Source: Vibrio maritimus
GTDB taxonomy: Bacteria; Pseudomonadota; Gammaproteobacteria; Enterobacterales; Vibrionaceae
NCBI RefSeq assembly: GCF_021441885.1
Contig: NZ_CP090438.1
Coordinates: 1,364,001-1,428,000, forward strand
Direction of reading: 5' to 3'
Length of the DNA stretch: 64,000 nucleotides
The notes under the pieces were generated by a model that was not told the DNA's origin, did no database searches, and saw only the letters and a list, made by a program, of their open reading frames with translations. A program made the translations under genes and the position numbers. Positions 1-8,222 of this stretch are shown piece by piece (positions within the stretch are counted from its first letter, which is position 1; every line of letters begins with the position of its first letter).

Positions 1-606
1 GGCGATATTGGTGCGCGATAGCGGCAACAAAATATCGAAAAAGAACTTAATCGGGCCCGCACCATCAATTCTTGCGGCTTCGACTAGTTCATTGGGTACC
101 GTCATAAAGAATTGACGGAACAAGAATGTGGCGGTGGCACTGGCAATCAATGGGATCGTGAGTCCATAGAACGAATTCAGCATGTTGAGGTTAGTGATGA
201 CCTCAAACGTCGGCATGATTCTGACCTCGACAGGTAGCATTAGGGTGAAGAAGATCATCCAGAACGCAATCATCCGGCCTCTGAATCGAAAGAACACCAC
301 GGCATACGCTGACATGATCGAGATGATGAGTTTACCGAACGTGATACATAACGCCATGATCAGAGAGTTAGTCAACATGTGCGTAATAGGTAAGGCACTG
401 TTGTTAAATGAACTCTGATTGCTGAGAAGTTCGCCAAACACGCTAAAGCCAAGGTCGCCAAACCACAGGGGTGTGCCGGTCGCAAACGCAGTGTTGTCGT
501 GAGTGGTTGCTACTAGGGCGATCCATACCGGGAGTGCAATAGAGATGATGCCGAGCGCCAAAACAACGTGGCAAAAAATCGTAAATAGGGGTCTTCTTTC
601 AACCAT
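1..606 (-). CDS. ugpE: G3P ABC transporter permease UgpE (3' end outside window)
   Basis: This is the second inner-membrane permease of the binding-protein-dependent importer for sn-glycerol-3-phosphate and glycerophosphodiesters. The 202 codons visible begin with a short basic segment and a first membrane helix, and include several hydrophobic helices. Near the left edge is the permease cytoplasmic loop that contacts the ATPase (EAARIDGAGPIKFFFDILLP). The start ATG at 606 shares its A with the ugpA stop (TAATG), so the two are probably translationally coupled. The C-terminal part, and the expected ugpC ATPase gene, lie beyond the window. Assignment rests on gene order and on the E-A-A loop. 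A related MalG-type sugar permease is the alternative, but the neighbours favour Ugp. Confidence 0.9.
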   Translation of the reverse strand, partial: MVERRPLFTIFCHVVLALGIISIALPVWIALVATTHDNTAFATGTPLWFGDLGFSVFGELLSNQSSFNNSALPITHMLTNSLIMALCITFGKLIISIMSAYAVVFFRFRGRMIAFWMIFFTLMLPVEVRIMPTFEVITNLNMLNSFYGLTIPLIASATATFLFRQFFMTVPNELVEAARIDGAGPIKFFFDILLPLSRTNIA

Positions 607-1487
607 TAGTACGCCACCTTTTTCTCAACATACTTAAACTGAATCACCGTGAGCAGGGCGACGAGAATCATTAGGATGACCGACTGAGCGGCGGATGAGC
701 CGAGATCCAGACCGATAAATCCATCGTTATATACTTTGTAAACTAAAGTCGACGTGCTGTTACTTGGTCCGCCTTGTGTCATTGCATGGATAATGGCGAA
801 CGTATCAAAGAAGGCGTAGACAAAGTTCACGACCAGCAAGAAGAAACTGGTAGGTGAAATAAGTGGGAAGCTGATAGTCAAGAATCGCTTCACAGGGCCA
901 CTGCCATCAATCGCTGCCGCCTCATGGAGTGACCTCGGAACAGATTGAAGGGCGGCAAGAAAGAACAGGAAGTTGTAACTGATCTGCTTCCACGTCGAGG
1001 TAATGACGACCATCCACATAGCATGCGACCCATTGAGCGTTGGGTTCCACTGCACGCCAAACCACTTAAGCACATCGGTGATAACACCAATTGTTGGGTC
1101 GAAGAGGAATAACCATAGTGAACCCGCGACGACTGGGGCAACGGCGTACGGCCAAATTAAGAAGGTGCGATACATGGTCGCGCCGCGTACGATGTGCTCA
1201 GCAAACGCAGACAAAATCAGTGCGCTGACTAGCGCTAATACCGCGACACTGACGCTGAACTGTAGGGTAGTGAAAAGAGAATCTAGGTAGTAACTGTCAT
1301 TGAGCAGTTTGCTAAAGTTCTCCAGTCCAACAAACTCTCGGCTGATACCGAAAGCGTCTTCCAATTGAGACGATTGGAAGACGGCCTGACCTGCGGGCCA
1401 GATAAAAAACACGATAGTGATGACCAACTGCGGCGCGATAAGCGCGTAGGGTAACCACTTGTTTTTGAATACAACTTGTGAAGACAT
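606..1487 (-). CDS. ugpA: G3P ABC transporter permease UgpA
   Basis: First inner-membrane permease of the Ugp importer, 293 residues, the usual size for UgpA. After a basic N-terminus there are about six hydrophobic helices. The MalF/UgpA-type E-A-A loop (HEAAAIDGSGPVKRFLTISF) lies near residues 190-210 and couples to the UgpC ATPase. It lies 58 bases downstream of ugpB, with a hairpin in the gap, and overlaps ugpE by one base. The start at 1487 has only a poor ribosome-binding site, which fits expression through coupling or through the polycistronic message. Order ugpB-ugpA-ugpE is that of enteric bacteria. Confidence 0.92.
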   Translation of the reverse strand: MSSQVVFKNKWLPYALIAPQLVITIVFFIWPAGQAVFQSSQLEDAFGISREFVGLENFSKLLNDSYYLDSLFTTLQFSVSVAVLALVSALILSAFAEHIVRGATMYRTFLIWPYAVAPVVAGSLWLFLFDPTIGVITDVLKWFGVQWNPTLNGSHAMWMVVITSTWKQISYNFLFFLAALQSVPRSLHEAAAIDGSGPVKRFLTISFPLISPTSFFLLVVNFVYAFFDTFAIIHAMTQGGPSNSTSTLVYKVYNDGFIGLDLGSSAAQSVILMILVALLTVIQFKYVEKKVAY

Positions 1488-1502
1488 AAAAAATACCGAA
1501 AT

Positions 1503-1528
1503 GCCGCCACATCAAAAACCGTGGCGGC
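1503..1528 (-). other. Intercistronic hairpin between ugpB and ugpA
   Basis: A perfect 8-bp inverted repeat (GCCGCCAC / GTGGCGGC) with a 10-base loop lies in the short gap after the ugpB stop. It has no T tract on the transcribed strand, so it is unlikely to be a full terminator. Hairpins at this position in importer operons commonly protect the 3' end of the binding-protein message, giving more binding protein than permease. That role is inferred here. Confidence 0.6.
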
Positions 1529-1545
1529 GTAGAATGGACAACGGG

Positions 1546-2853
1546 TTACTTCTGTGTGCGCTCAAAGCGACGAAGCTGCTCGTCACCACGGCGAACTGCG
1601 TTGTTTAGCGCTGATTTAGCAGAAGCTTTGCCTGCCCAAACGGCTTCTAGCTCTTCATTGATAATGTCGCGAGTTTGTAGGAAGTTACCAAAACGAATGC
1701 CTTTTGAGTTCGCTGTCGGTTCTGTCGACGTCATCTGAACAACAGCCGTGTCAGTTCCTGGGTTTGCTTGGTAGAAGCCTTGTTGCTTAGTTAGCTCGTA
1801 AGCTTGCTTGGTGATTGGCAGGTAACCTGTAAACTGGTGCCAGTCAGCTTGGACTTCTGAGCTTGAAAGGTAGCTAAAGAACTTAGCCACACCTTTGTAC
1901 TCTTCTGATGAATGACCACGAAGAACCCAAAGAGATGCGCCGCCGATGATGGTGTTTTGTGGCTTAGCGATTAGTTCATCGTCATATGGAAGTTGAGCAA
2001 CGCCAACGTTGATGCCCTTCATGTTCTCTTGAATACCAGCTAAGCCTGCAGACGAGCCCATTGTCATTGCACACTCTTGGGTATAGAAAAGTGGCATGCC
2101 ATCCGACTGGCGACCACCGTACTTATAGATGCCTTCTTTCGACCACTCGCCCAGCTTCTCAATGTGCTTCACATACGGAGCGGCGTTAAACTTAAACTCG
2201 GTATCAAATCCACCAAAACCATTGTTCTTAGTCGCAACAGGGATATTGTTACGAGCGCCAAAGTTTTCGATCTGCGTCCAAGATTGCCATGTAGTTGTGA
2301 AGCCGCATTTCGCGCCTGACGCAAGTAACTTACGAGATACCTCTTCCATCTCTTTCCATGTCTCAGGAGCGGACTCGATGCCGGCTTTAGCAAACATGTC
2401 TTTGTTGTAATACATCACTGGCGTTGAGCTATTAAACGGCATTGAAAGCATTTGACCGTCATTCGTTGTGTAGTAACCCGTCACAGCCGCAAGGTAGTTG
2501 TCAGGGTTAAACGGTTCTTTTGTGTCTTCCATCAACTCATAAACAGGGTAGATGGCTTGCTTTGCACCCATCATGGTTGCCGTACCGACCTCAAACACCT
2601 GAACAATTGCAGGCTGCTCTTTAGCACGAAAAGCAGCGATTGCACTGGTCATGGTTTCCGCGTAGCTACCCTTATAAACAGGTTTGATCTCGTATTCTGA
2701 TTGGCTAGCATTGAAGTCAGCGGCAATTTCGTTGACTTTTTGACCCAAAGCGCCACCCATAGCGTGCCACCATTCAACCTCTGTTTTGGCTTGAGCGCCT
2801 GTGCTGATAAGCGCGGCTGCCACAGCAATGCTTGTTAGGTGCTTAATAGACAT
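1546..2853 (-). CDS. ugpB: G3P-binding periplasmic protein UgpB
   Basis: Periplasmic solute-binding protein that captures G3P and glycerophosphodiesters for UgpAEC. With the start at 2853 it has 435 residues, close to the usual UgpB length. The N-terminus MSIKHLTSIAVAAALISTG, followed by an A-Q-A cleavage site, is a clear Sec signal peptide. The mature protein begins K-T-E-V-E-W-W-H-A-M-G-G, a UgpB hallmark, and later has AMTMGSSAG and IIGGASLWVLRG. An ATG 15 bases upstream (2868) is in frame, but it would put the ribosome-binding stretch GGGAAAGGA inside the gene, so 2853 is preferred. First gene of the operon, divergent from ugpQ. Confidence 0.93.
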   Translation of the reverse strand: MSIKHLTSIAVAAALISTGAQAKTEVEWWHAMGGALGQKVNEIAADFNASQSEYEIKPVYKGSYAETMTSAIAAFRAKEQPAIVQVFEVGTATMMGAKQAIYPVYELMEDTKEPFNPDNYLAAVTGYYTTNDGQMLSMPFNSSTPVMYYNKDMFAKAGIESAPETWKEMEEVSRKLLASGAKCGFTTTWQSWTQIENFGARNNIPVATKNNGFGGFDTEFKFNAAPYVKHIEKLGEWSKEGIYKYGGRQSDGMPLFYTQECAMTMGSSAGLAGIQENMKGINVGVAQLPYDDELIAKPQNTIIGGASLWVLRGHSSEEYKGVAKFFSYLSSSEVQADWHQFTGYLPITKQAYELTKQQGFYQANPGTDTAVVQMTSTEPTANSKGIRFGNFLQTRDIINEELEAVWAGKASAKSALNNAVRRGDEQLRRFERTQK

Positions 2854-2901
2854 ATCCTTTCCCTTCATTCAATGAGTAGTAGTGTTGGTTCACATGAGCA
2901 G

Positions 2902-2915
2902 ATGTTCATTTATGT
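2902..2915 (-). promoter_or_regulatory. Candidate operator upstream of ugpB (ACATAAATGAACAT copy 1)
   Basis: On the minus strand this reads ACATAAATGAACAT, about 50 bases upstream of the ugpB start. The identical 14-mer occurs in the opposite orientation in front of ugpQ. It contains the half-site ATGAACAT, similar to the ATGTTCG half-sites of GlpR, a DeoR-family repressor. The DeoR-type gene two genes away is the obvious candidate ligand. Binding is inferred. Confidence 0.5.
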
Positions 2916-3069
2916 GGTGTTATCCGCTCTAAATGTTCAAATGAAAATTAAACTAGGAAAATGACGATTCAGTGACAGTTAAATGAACTTAATTGAAAGG
3001 TTTTGTTTTCATCATTTGTTGTTTTTACTGCAATACTTGTGTCATATTGGGTTGAGATGCTTCAGGTGA

Positions 3070-3083
3070 ACATAAATGAACAT
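3070..3083 (+). promoter_or_regulatory. Candidate operator upstream of ugpQ (ACATAAATGAACAT copy 2)
   Basis: This is the second exact copy of the 14-mer found upstream of ugpB. It forms a tandem TGAACAT repeat with a 10-base period (3067-3083) that ends 14 bases before the ugpQ ATG. A protein bound here would overlap the transcription start or ribosome-binding region, which fits repression. The regulator is unproven. PhoB is less likely because its repeat (CTGTCAT, 11-base period) is not seen. Confidence 0.5.
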
Positions 3084-3096
3084 TTAGAGGTATCAA

Positions 3097-3828
3097 ATGA
3101 AAACGACAGCACACCGTGGCTTATCTAGTCTTGCACCCGAAAATACGATGGCAGCTTTTGAGCTTGCCGCTAAATACGGTGCAGAGTGGATTGAAATTGA
3201 TGTTCAGCTTAGCCAAGAAAAAGTGCCTGTGGTTATTCATGACCAAACGGTAAACCGTTGCACTAATGGCAGTGGTAAAGTGTCACAACTGACCCTTAAT
3301 GAGCTTAAAGCACTTGATGCTGGCTTATGGTTTGGTGAAGTCTATCGCGACGAGCCTATTCCAACACTGGCAGAGACCTTGCTTTTTGCTCAGCGAAATA
3401 GAGTGAAGCTAAACATTGAGCTTAAGGTTTATGAAGGTGACAACGTTGAGTTGCTTTGCCAGCAAGTAAAAACTGTGATGGAAGAGGTCGATACAGCACC
3501 TGAACAAGTGTTGTTTTCTAGCTTCTCTATCGACGCCTTGCTGCAAATGAAACACCAGATGCCAAATATTCGCCGCGGACAGCTTTGGCAGAAAGTACCA
3601 GAAGACGCACTGTCTATATTAGATAACTTGTCAGCGTACAGTGTTCACTGCGACTATCGTTTTCTAGATGAAGCCACGGCTCGAGTCGTCAAATCTTCCG
3701 GCTACCAACTCTATTGCTATACGCCAAATTTTCCTGAGCTAGTGACGCAATTATGGGGTTGGGGAGTGGATATGATGATCACTGACGTGCCGCAAAACTA
3801 TTTGGAACCCGCGGAAGCACTTGTGTAG
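3097..3828 (+). CDS. ugpQ: Glycerophosphodiester phosphodiesterase UgpQ
   Basis: Hydrolyses glycerophosphodiesters to G3P and an alcohol; UgpQ-type enzymes are cytoplasmic. The protein has 243 residues and no signal peptide, as expected. The GDPD signatures are present: AHRG at residues 5-8, APENT at 13-17, the metal pair E-I-D near residue 33, and IHDQTVNRCTNGSG around 50-63, which supplies the second catalytic histidine. The C-terminal MITDVPQNYL is the usual last strand. It diverges from ugpB and is followed after 38 bases by the DeoR-type gene, so the two may form an operon. A second GDPD paralogue lies at 57491-58231. Confidence 0.93.
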   Translation: MKTTAHRGLSSLAPENTMAAFELAAKYGAEWIEIDVQLSQEKVPVVIHDQTVNRCTNGSGKVSQLTLNELKALDAGLWFGEVYRDEPIPTLAETLLFAQRNRVKLNIELKVYEGDNVELLCQQVKTVMEEVDTAPEQVLFSSFSIDALLQMKHQMPNIRRGQLWQKVPEDALSILDNLSAYSVHCDYRFLDEATARVVKSSGYQLYCYTPNFPELVTQLWGWGVDMMITDVPQNYLEPAEALV

Positions 3829-3866
3829 TATTTACTGAGATAAAACAAAAGGTAACAACCACCACT

Positions 3867-4628
3867 ATGACTAACCTAAGCCTGCGACAACAGAGCATTA
3901 TCGATTTAATCCAGCTTCAAGAGTACTGCACCATTGATGCGCTGTCGGGACATTTTAATGTCACGACGCAGACGATTCGTAGAGACATCAATGAGCTTTG
4001 CGCACTCGGGCTTGCTAGGCGACATCATGGTGGTGTGAGTTTGCCGACAACATTGAGTAATCGAAGTTTTGCTTCACGAAGCGCAACGAACTTAGACGAA
4101 AAGCAGCTTATCGCTAAACAAGTAGTGGCTGAAATCCCAGACGGTTGTACCTTATTTTTGGGTATTGGCACCACGATTGCGACTATTGCGGAAAAGCTCG
4201 CGAATCATCAGCAGCTTCGTGTTGTGACCAACAATTTTCAAGCTGCTCATATTCTCTCTCAGTACGACCATATCGAGACCTGGATTCCAGGTGGCAGGCT
4301 ACGCACCAATGACGGCGATGTGGTAGGTGACAACATTAGCCAGTTCTTTGGTCAGTTTTCTGCTGACATTGGTATTGTTTGTTGCGCCGCAGTTTGCCTT
4401 GCATCTGCAGTGCCAAGCCCACAAGAACTCTCACCTCTAGGCTTGAATCAAGAAGAGTATGCCATGGAACACGAGCTGCGTGAGGCAACAGTGAGTCAAG
4501 CGATAGTTGCAGGCTCACAACAAAAGTGGTTAGTCGCAAATAGTACTAAATGGCAAAGAACGGCGAGTGCACGTGTCGCACCTATCAGCTATTTCGATCG
4601 CGTGTTCGGCAGTGCAGAGGGCGTTTAA
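3867..4628 (+). CDS. DeoR/GlpR-family transcriptional regulator
   Basis: DNA-binding repressor of the DeoR family, 253 residues. The N-terminal helix-turn-helix has the family signature (FNVTTQTIRRDINELCALG, about residues 29-47), followed by RRHHGGV. The sensor half shows the phosphosugar-isomerase-like motifs FLGIGTT, VVTNN and PGGRLRTNDGDVVG. The segment that normally reads DxxFLGxxGID is replaced by a longer stretch with three cysteines (about residues 172-200), so the effector pocket may differ from GlpR. Next to ugpQ and opposite ugpBAE, it probably controls the ugp genes. It is not a clear GlpR orthologue. Confidence 0.85.
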   Translation: MTNLSLRQQSIIDLIQLQEYCTIDALSGHFNVTTQTIRRDINELCALGLARRHHGGVSLPTTLSNRSFASRSATNLDEKQLIAKQVVAEIPDGCTLFLGIGTTIATIAEKLANHQQLRVVTNNFQAAHILSQYDHIETWIPGGRLRTNDGDVVGDNISQFFGQFSADIGIVCCAAVCLASAVPSPQELSPLGLNQEEYAMEHELREATVSQAIVAGSQQKWLVANSTKWQRTASARVAPISYFDRVFGSAEGV

Positions 4629-4688
4629 CCTTTTTACACATCCTTACCACGCAAAAGGTACTCGGCAAAAGGCACTCAGCAACAGTCA

Positions 4689-5831
4689 CTACGCAACATC
4701 ACCCTCGGATATAGGCTCCGGAGGAAACTCGTCGTAGATGGCTTGAAAGCGATCAAGATTATCCATCAACGTCGTGACCAGTAATGGGTCGAACGCGAGA
4801 CCTGCCTCTTGCTCAATATAACGTTGAGTGTCACCCATACTCCACGCACGCTTGTAAGTGCGTTTACTTAACAGTGCATCAAACACATCCGCTATGGTGA
4901 TGATACGCGCCTCGAGAGGGATGTCTATTCCGCCTATTCTTGATGGATATCCGTGTCCATCGAAGCGCTCGTGATGGTAGTAGATGATGTTTTTTAAGAA
5001 GGAAACCTCGGCACTTGATGCGGTCATCACATCAATATTGTCGAGAACATCGTCGATAATATCTACGCCATAATCAACGTGCTTATTCATTATTGCCCGC
5101 TCTTCAGGTGTATATCGATGTGGGCTAAACAGAATATGATCGGGAATACGATACTTACCAATGTCATGAAATGGCGAATAGAGCTCTATCCATTGGATGA
5201 AGCGATGATCGACGGGAATCTTCACTGCAAGTAACTCTGCCAATAATTTGCTGTATCTACTCATCCTTTGCAGGTGGTCTGCTGTTTCAGGGTCACGCTT
5301 GTGACTGATCCGGAGAGCGAGCTTCAAGGCTTGCAAAAACATCTGGTGTTTATAGCGATCGTGACACAGTAAGCTCACGATGACTTCTCGCACAAACAGT
5401 AAATCCGCGTGTAACGTCCCGTCATTGAAGTAGTCGGGCTTAGTGGCGTTAAAAAACAGCACAGCACCGTGTTTATGATCGACTTTTAAGCCCATAGTGA
5501 AGCTACTGCGATGGCCTAGCATGCGTAGTCGGCTGTTCCTCAGATTATCACTGAGCTCGGTCAGGTCGGAGACGACACGGATCTCTTGATTCTCAATGAT
5601 CTTGATAAGGGGCTGGCAGTTAGAAGATGACATTGAGATGACGTCATACCGATCGCTATCATCCTGATGGTCGATAACGTGGAAGTTTTCAAGGTGGTCG
5701 CCTGATGTGACAGACACACATAACCTGGAAAGAAAAGGGTGTTTCTTTCTTAGACTGTTGAACAGTTCATCGATGCCATTTCGGCAACTAAGCGCTCTAT
5801 TGGTGCTAGCTATGCAGTTTATATAGTCCAT
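4689..5831 (-). CDS. HD-GYP domain cyclic-di-GMP phosphodiesterase
   Basis: Predicted cyclic-di-GMP phosphodiesterase of the HD-GYP class, 380 residues, cytoplasmic with no membrane helices. Residues 1-160 look like a poorly conserved GAF-like sensor; the HD-GYP domain fills about 165-360. Metal and signature motifs are intact: HDIGKYRIPDHIL, the tyrosine-containing HVDYGVDII, and HHERFDGHGYPSRIGG, which holds the GYP triplet. DVFDALLSKRTYKRAW completes the fold. Since HD, GYP and the metal histidines are all present, it should be active. It stands alone, convergent with the DeoR gene. The signal sensed cannot be read from the sequence. Confidence 0.9.
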   Translation of the reverse strand: MDYINCIASTNRALSCRNGIDELFNSLRKKHPFLSRLCVSVTSGDHLENFHVIDHQDDSDRYDVISMSSSNCQPLIKIIENQEIRVVSDLTELSDNLRNSRLRMLGHRSSFTMGLKVDHKHGAVLFFNATKPDYFNDGTLHADLLFVREVIVSLLCHDRYKHQMFLQALKLALRISHKRDPETADHLQRMSRYSKLLAELLAVKIPVDHRFIQWIELYSPFHDIGKYRIPDHILFSPHRYTPEERAIMNKHVDYGVDIIDDVLDNIDVMTASSAEVSFLKNIIYYHHERFDGHGYPSRIGGIDIPLEARIITIADVFDALLSKRTYKRAWSMGDTQRYIEQEAGLAFDPLLVTTLMDNLDRFQAIYDEFPPEPISEGDVA

Positions 5832-6061
5832 ATGTTTCTTATCATTAGTTTTTATATGGGTATTGTCATATTAGCGAGCTTAACTTTGAGTCAGCAAGTG
5901 ACTTATTTCACACATGGAAATGCAAATGAATGAATATAAACGGCGATATAATGAACTGTGATCACCCTATCAAGTCTATAAATTGAACAAGTTAATCGTT
6001 TGCTTTCTGTTCATTATCGTCTAGCATCCAAACATGTGTTTGTATATACGGACAAATGTTT

Positions 6062-7153
6062 ATGACGGAACGTGAGCAGCAGATACTAGATTTGATAAAG
6101 CAAGATCCTATGATCCCCCAAAATACGCTGGCGGAGATGTTGGATCTGAGTCGCAGCGCGGTTGCGGGACATATCATGAATCTTACCAAGAAGGGATTTA
6201 TCCAAGGCAAGGGTTATGTAATCGCGCCTGAGCGTTATGTCGCTGTTATCGGTGGCGCTAACATGGATTTGTGCGGTCGCTCTATCTCTGATCTCGTCAT
6301 AGGGGATTCAAACCCTGGCGTGTTAACTTCAGGAGCTGGTGGCGTAGCACGCAACATTGCGGACAATCTCGCGCGTTTGGGTAGCAAGGTGCAGTTTGTT
6401 GGCGCGATTGGCGACGACTTGTGGGGCGAACAGCTTTTAGATGCTTGTCGAAATGCCTCAGTAGGCATCGATCATTGTTTGATAGTACCTGGCCGAGCCA
6501 CAAGTACTTACTTGTCTATTCACGACCCAAAAGGTGAGTTACAGCTGGCACTTAATGACATGGCGCTTATCGACGAGCTCAATGTCGACCAGTTAGCGAA
6601 GCGTGCAGCCGTATTCAACCGTGCTTCCGCGATAGTGTTAGACGCTAACCTGAGTGACAGTGCACTCGATTATCTGTTCCATGCTCATGGTGACAAGCCC
6701 ATATTTGTTGACCCAGTATCGTCCGTAAAAGCAGGCAAGATAAAACCTTATCTCGAATATATTCATACTCTTAAGCCTAATCTCGCAGAGGCAGAGCTTT
6801 TATGTGGCTATAAGCTGCAGGGTTTAGACCAGCTTCCTGAACTCGCTGGTCAACTGCATAAAATGGGGATTAAGCAATTACTGATCAGTCTTGGAAAACA
6901 AGGCGCTTATGCCAGTGATGAGGGACAGGGGCAGTTTATTCCCGCATCACAAACGCAAGTTAACAACGTCACAGGCGCTGGTGATGCTTTAATGGCCGGT
7001 CTCGCACATGGATACATCCAGAGCTGGGATTGGCCAACCAGTGTCGACTTTGCACTCGCTGCTGCGAGGCTAGCCTTACAGTCCAACTCAACAATCAATT
7101 CAATTATGTCTGAAAAGGCGGTCTCGCGCCTAATAGAGGAATCCACATGTTAG
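6062..7153 (+). CDS. psuK: Pseudouridine kinase PsuK with N-terminal winged helix
   Basis: Phosphorylates pseudouridine to pseudouridine 5'-phosphate, the first step of pseudouridine salvage. It has 363 residues, some 50 more than the E. coli enzyme. The extra N-terminus (residues 1-55) is a MarR/AsnC-like winged helix: REQQILDLIKQDP, then LSRSAVAGHIMNL. A PfkB kinase fold follows, with GGANMD, GAGGVARNIADNLARLG and the C-terminal anion hole NNVTGAGDALMAG holding the catalytic Asp. Starts at 6056 and 6062 are both possible; 6062 has better spacing to ACGGA. It overlaps psuG by 7 bases. The HTH could give self-regulation. Confidence 0.9.
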   Translation: MTEREQQILDLIKQDPMIPQNTLAEMLDLSRSAVAGHIMNLTKKGFIQGKGYVIAPERYVAVIGGANMDLCGRSISDLVIGDSNPGVLTSGAGGVARNIADNLARLGSKVQFVGAIGDDLWGEQLLDACRNASVGIDHCLIVPGRATSTYLSIHDPKGELQLALNDMALIDELNVDQLAKRAAVFNRASAIVLDANLSDSALDYLFHAHGDKPIFVDPVSSVKAGKIKPYLEYIHTLKPNLAEAELLCGYKLQGLDQLPELAGQLHKMGIKQLLISLGKQGAYASDEGQGQFIPASQTQVNNVTGAGDALMAGLAHGYIQSWDWPTSVDFALAAARLALQSNSTINSIMSEKAVSRLIEESTC

Positions 7154-8064
7154 AGAAGTACCTAGATATTCAACCAGAAGTTGCACAAGCATTGGCTGAG
7201 AATAAACCTGTCGTTGCACTGGAATCGACGATTATTTCTCACGGCATGCCTTACCCGCGCAATGTTGAAACAGCACTGACGGTAGAAGCAACGATACGTG
7301 AATCTGGTGCGATCCCTGCGACAATTGCCATTATCAAAGGTCGCCTAAAAGTCGGTTTAGATAAAGAACAAATCGAATACTTGGGTAAGGCAGGCACAGC
7401 GGTAACAAAAGTGAGTCGTCGAGATATTCCGTTTATGGTAGCTGGACAAAAAGATGGTGCGACAACAGTGGCAGCAACCATGATTCTGGCTGAAATGGCA
7501 GGGATTCGAGTATTTGCAACCGGCGGTATTGGTGGCGTGCATCGCGGTGCTCAAGAGACATTTGATATCTCAGCTGACCTACAAGAGTTAGCGAACACAA
7601 ACGTTGCCGTTGTTTGTGCTGGCGCCAAATCCATTCTCGATCTTGCGTTAACTCGTGAATATCTCGAAACACAGGGTGTTCCCGTCATTGGTTATCAAAC
7701 CGATAGCCTACCTGCGTTTTATACTCGTGAAAGCGAACATGGCATCGATTATCGCTTAGATACTGCTGAAGAAATCGCTATTGCGCTCAAGGCAAAATGG
7801 GAGATGAATCTTGCTGGTGGCGCCGTGGTAGCAAACCCGATTCCAGAGCAGTACGCAATGCCTGTAGAGACCATTAACAGTGCGATAGAGCAGGCATTGG
7901 CTGAAGCGGATGAGCAAGGTATCGCTGGTAAAGAATCCACACCTTTCTTGCTAGCGCGAGTCTGTGAATTGACGGGCGGGAACAGTCTAGACTCTAATAT
8001 CCAGCTTGTGTTGAACAATGCAAGACTTGGAGCAGCGATTGCGACGGAATACTGCAACGCCTAA
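7147..8064 (+). CDS. psuG: Pseudouridine-5'-phosphate glycosidase PsuG
   Basis: Cleaves the C-C glycosidic bond of pseudouridine 5'-phosphate to uracil and ribose 5-phosphate, acting reversibly with a Mn2+ ion. At 305 residues it has the usual length. Family motifs are VALESTIISHGMPYP near the N-terminus, TVAATMILAEMAGIRVFATGG-type sequence in the middle with GGIGGVHRGAQETFDIS, then VVCAGAKSILDL, holding a conserved lysine, and GGAVVANPIPEQ. The ATG overlaps the psuK stop (ATGTTAG), so the two are coupled. A dedicated pseudouridine transporter (psuT) is absent here. A strong terminator follows. Confidence 0.95.
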   Translation: MLEKYLDIQPEVAQALAENKPVVALESTIISHGMPYPRNVETALTVEATIRESGAIPATIAIIKGRLKVGLDKEQIEYLGKAGTAVTKVSRRDIPFMVAGQKDGATTVAATMILAEMAGIRVFATGGIGGVHRGAQETFDISADLQELANTNVAVVCAGAKSILDLALTREYLETQGVPVIGYQTDSLPAFYTRESEHGIDYRLDTAEEIAIALKAKWEMNLAGGAVVANPIPEQYAMPVETINSAIEQALAEADEQGIAGKESTPFLLARVCELTGGNSLDSNIQLVLNNARLGAAIATEYCNA

Positions 8065-8087
8065 TCCTTGATCAACTGTTATTTTCA

Positions 8088-8128
8088 GCCCCGCTTTAGT
8101 TAGGCTCATTTACTAGGCGGGGCTTTTT
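8088..8128 (+). terminator. Rho-independent terminator of psuKG
   Basis: Stem GCCCCGC / GCGGGGC (7 bp, all G-C) with a 22-base loop, followed by TTTTT. It lies 23 bases after the psuG stop. Confidence 0.85.
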
Positions 8129-8222
8129 CATTTTGCAGATCATAATGTTGCAAATATAGTTATTGGCATATGCTAAATATGGACGTACTCTTTTGAAACA
8201 TGTTCAACAGGAGGAACCTATA

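Noticed and set aside
182..418. A 78-codon plus-strand frame at the left edge
   Set aside because: It overlaps the ugpE coding region on the other strand, which has recognisable permease motifs.
3001..3096. PhoB box upstream of ugpQ
   Set aside because: Only loose TGTCA-like fragments are present (for example 3040-3045). There is no CTGTCAT repeat at an 11-base period.
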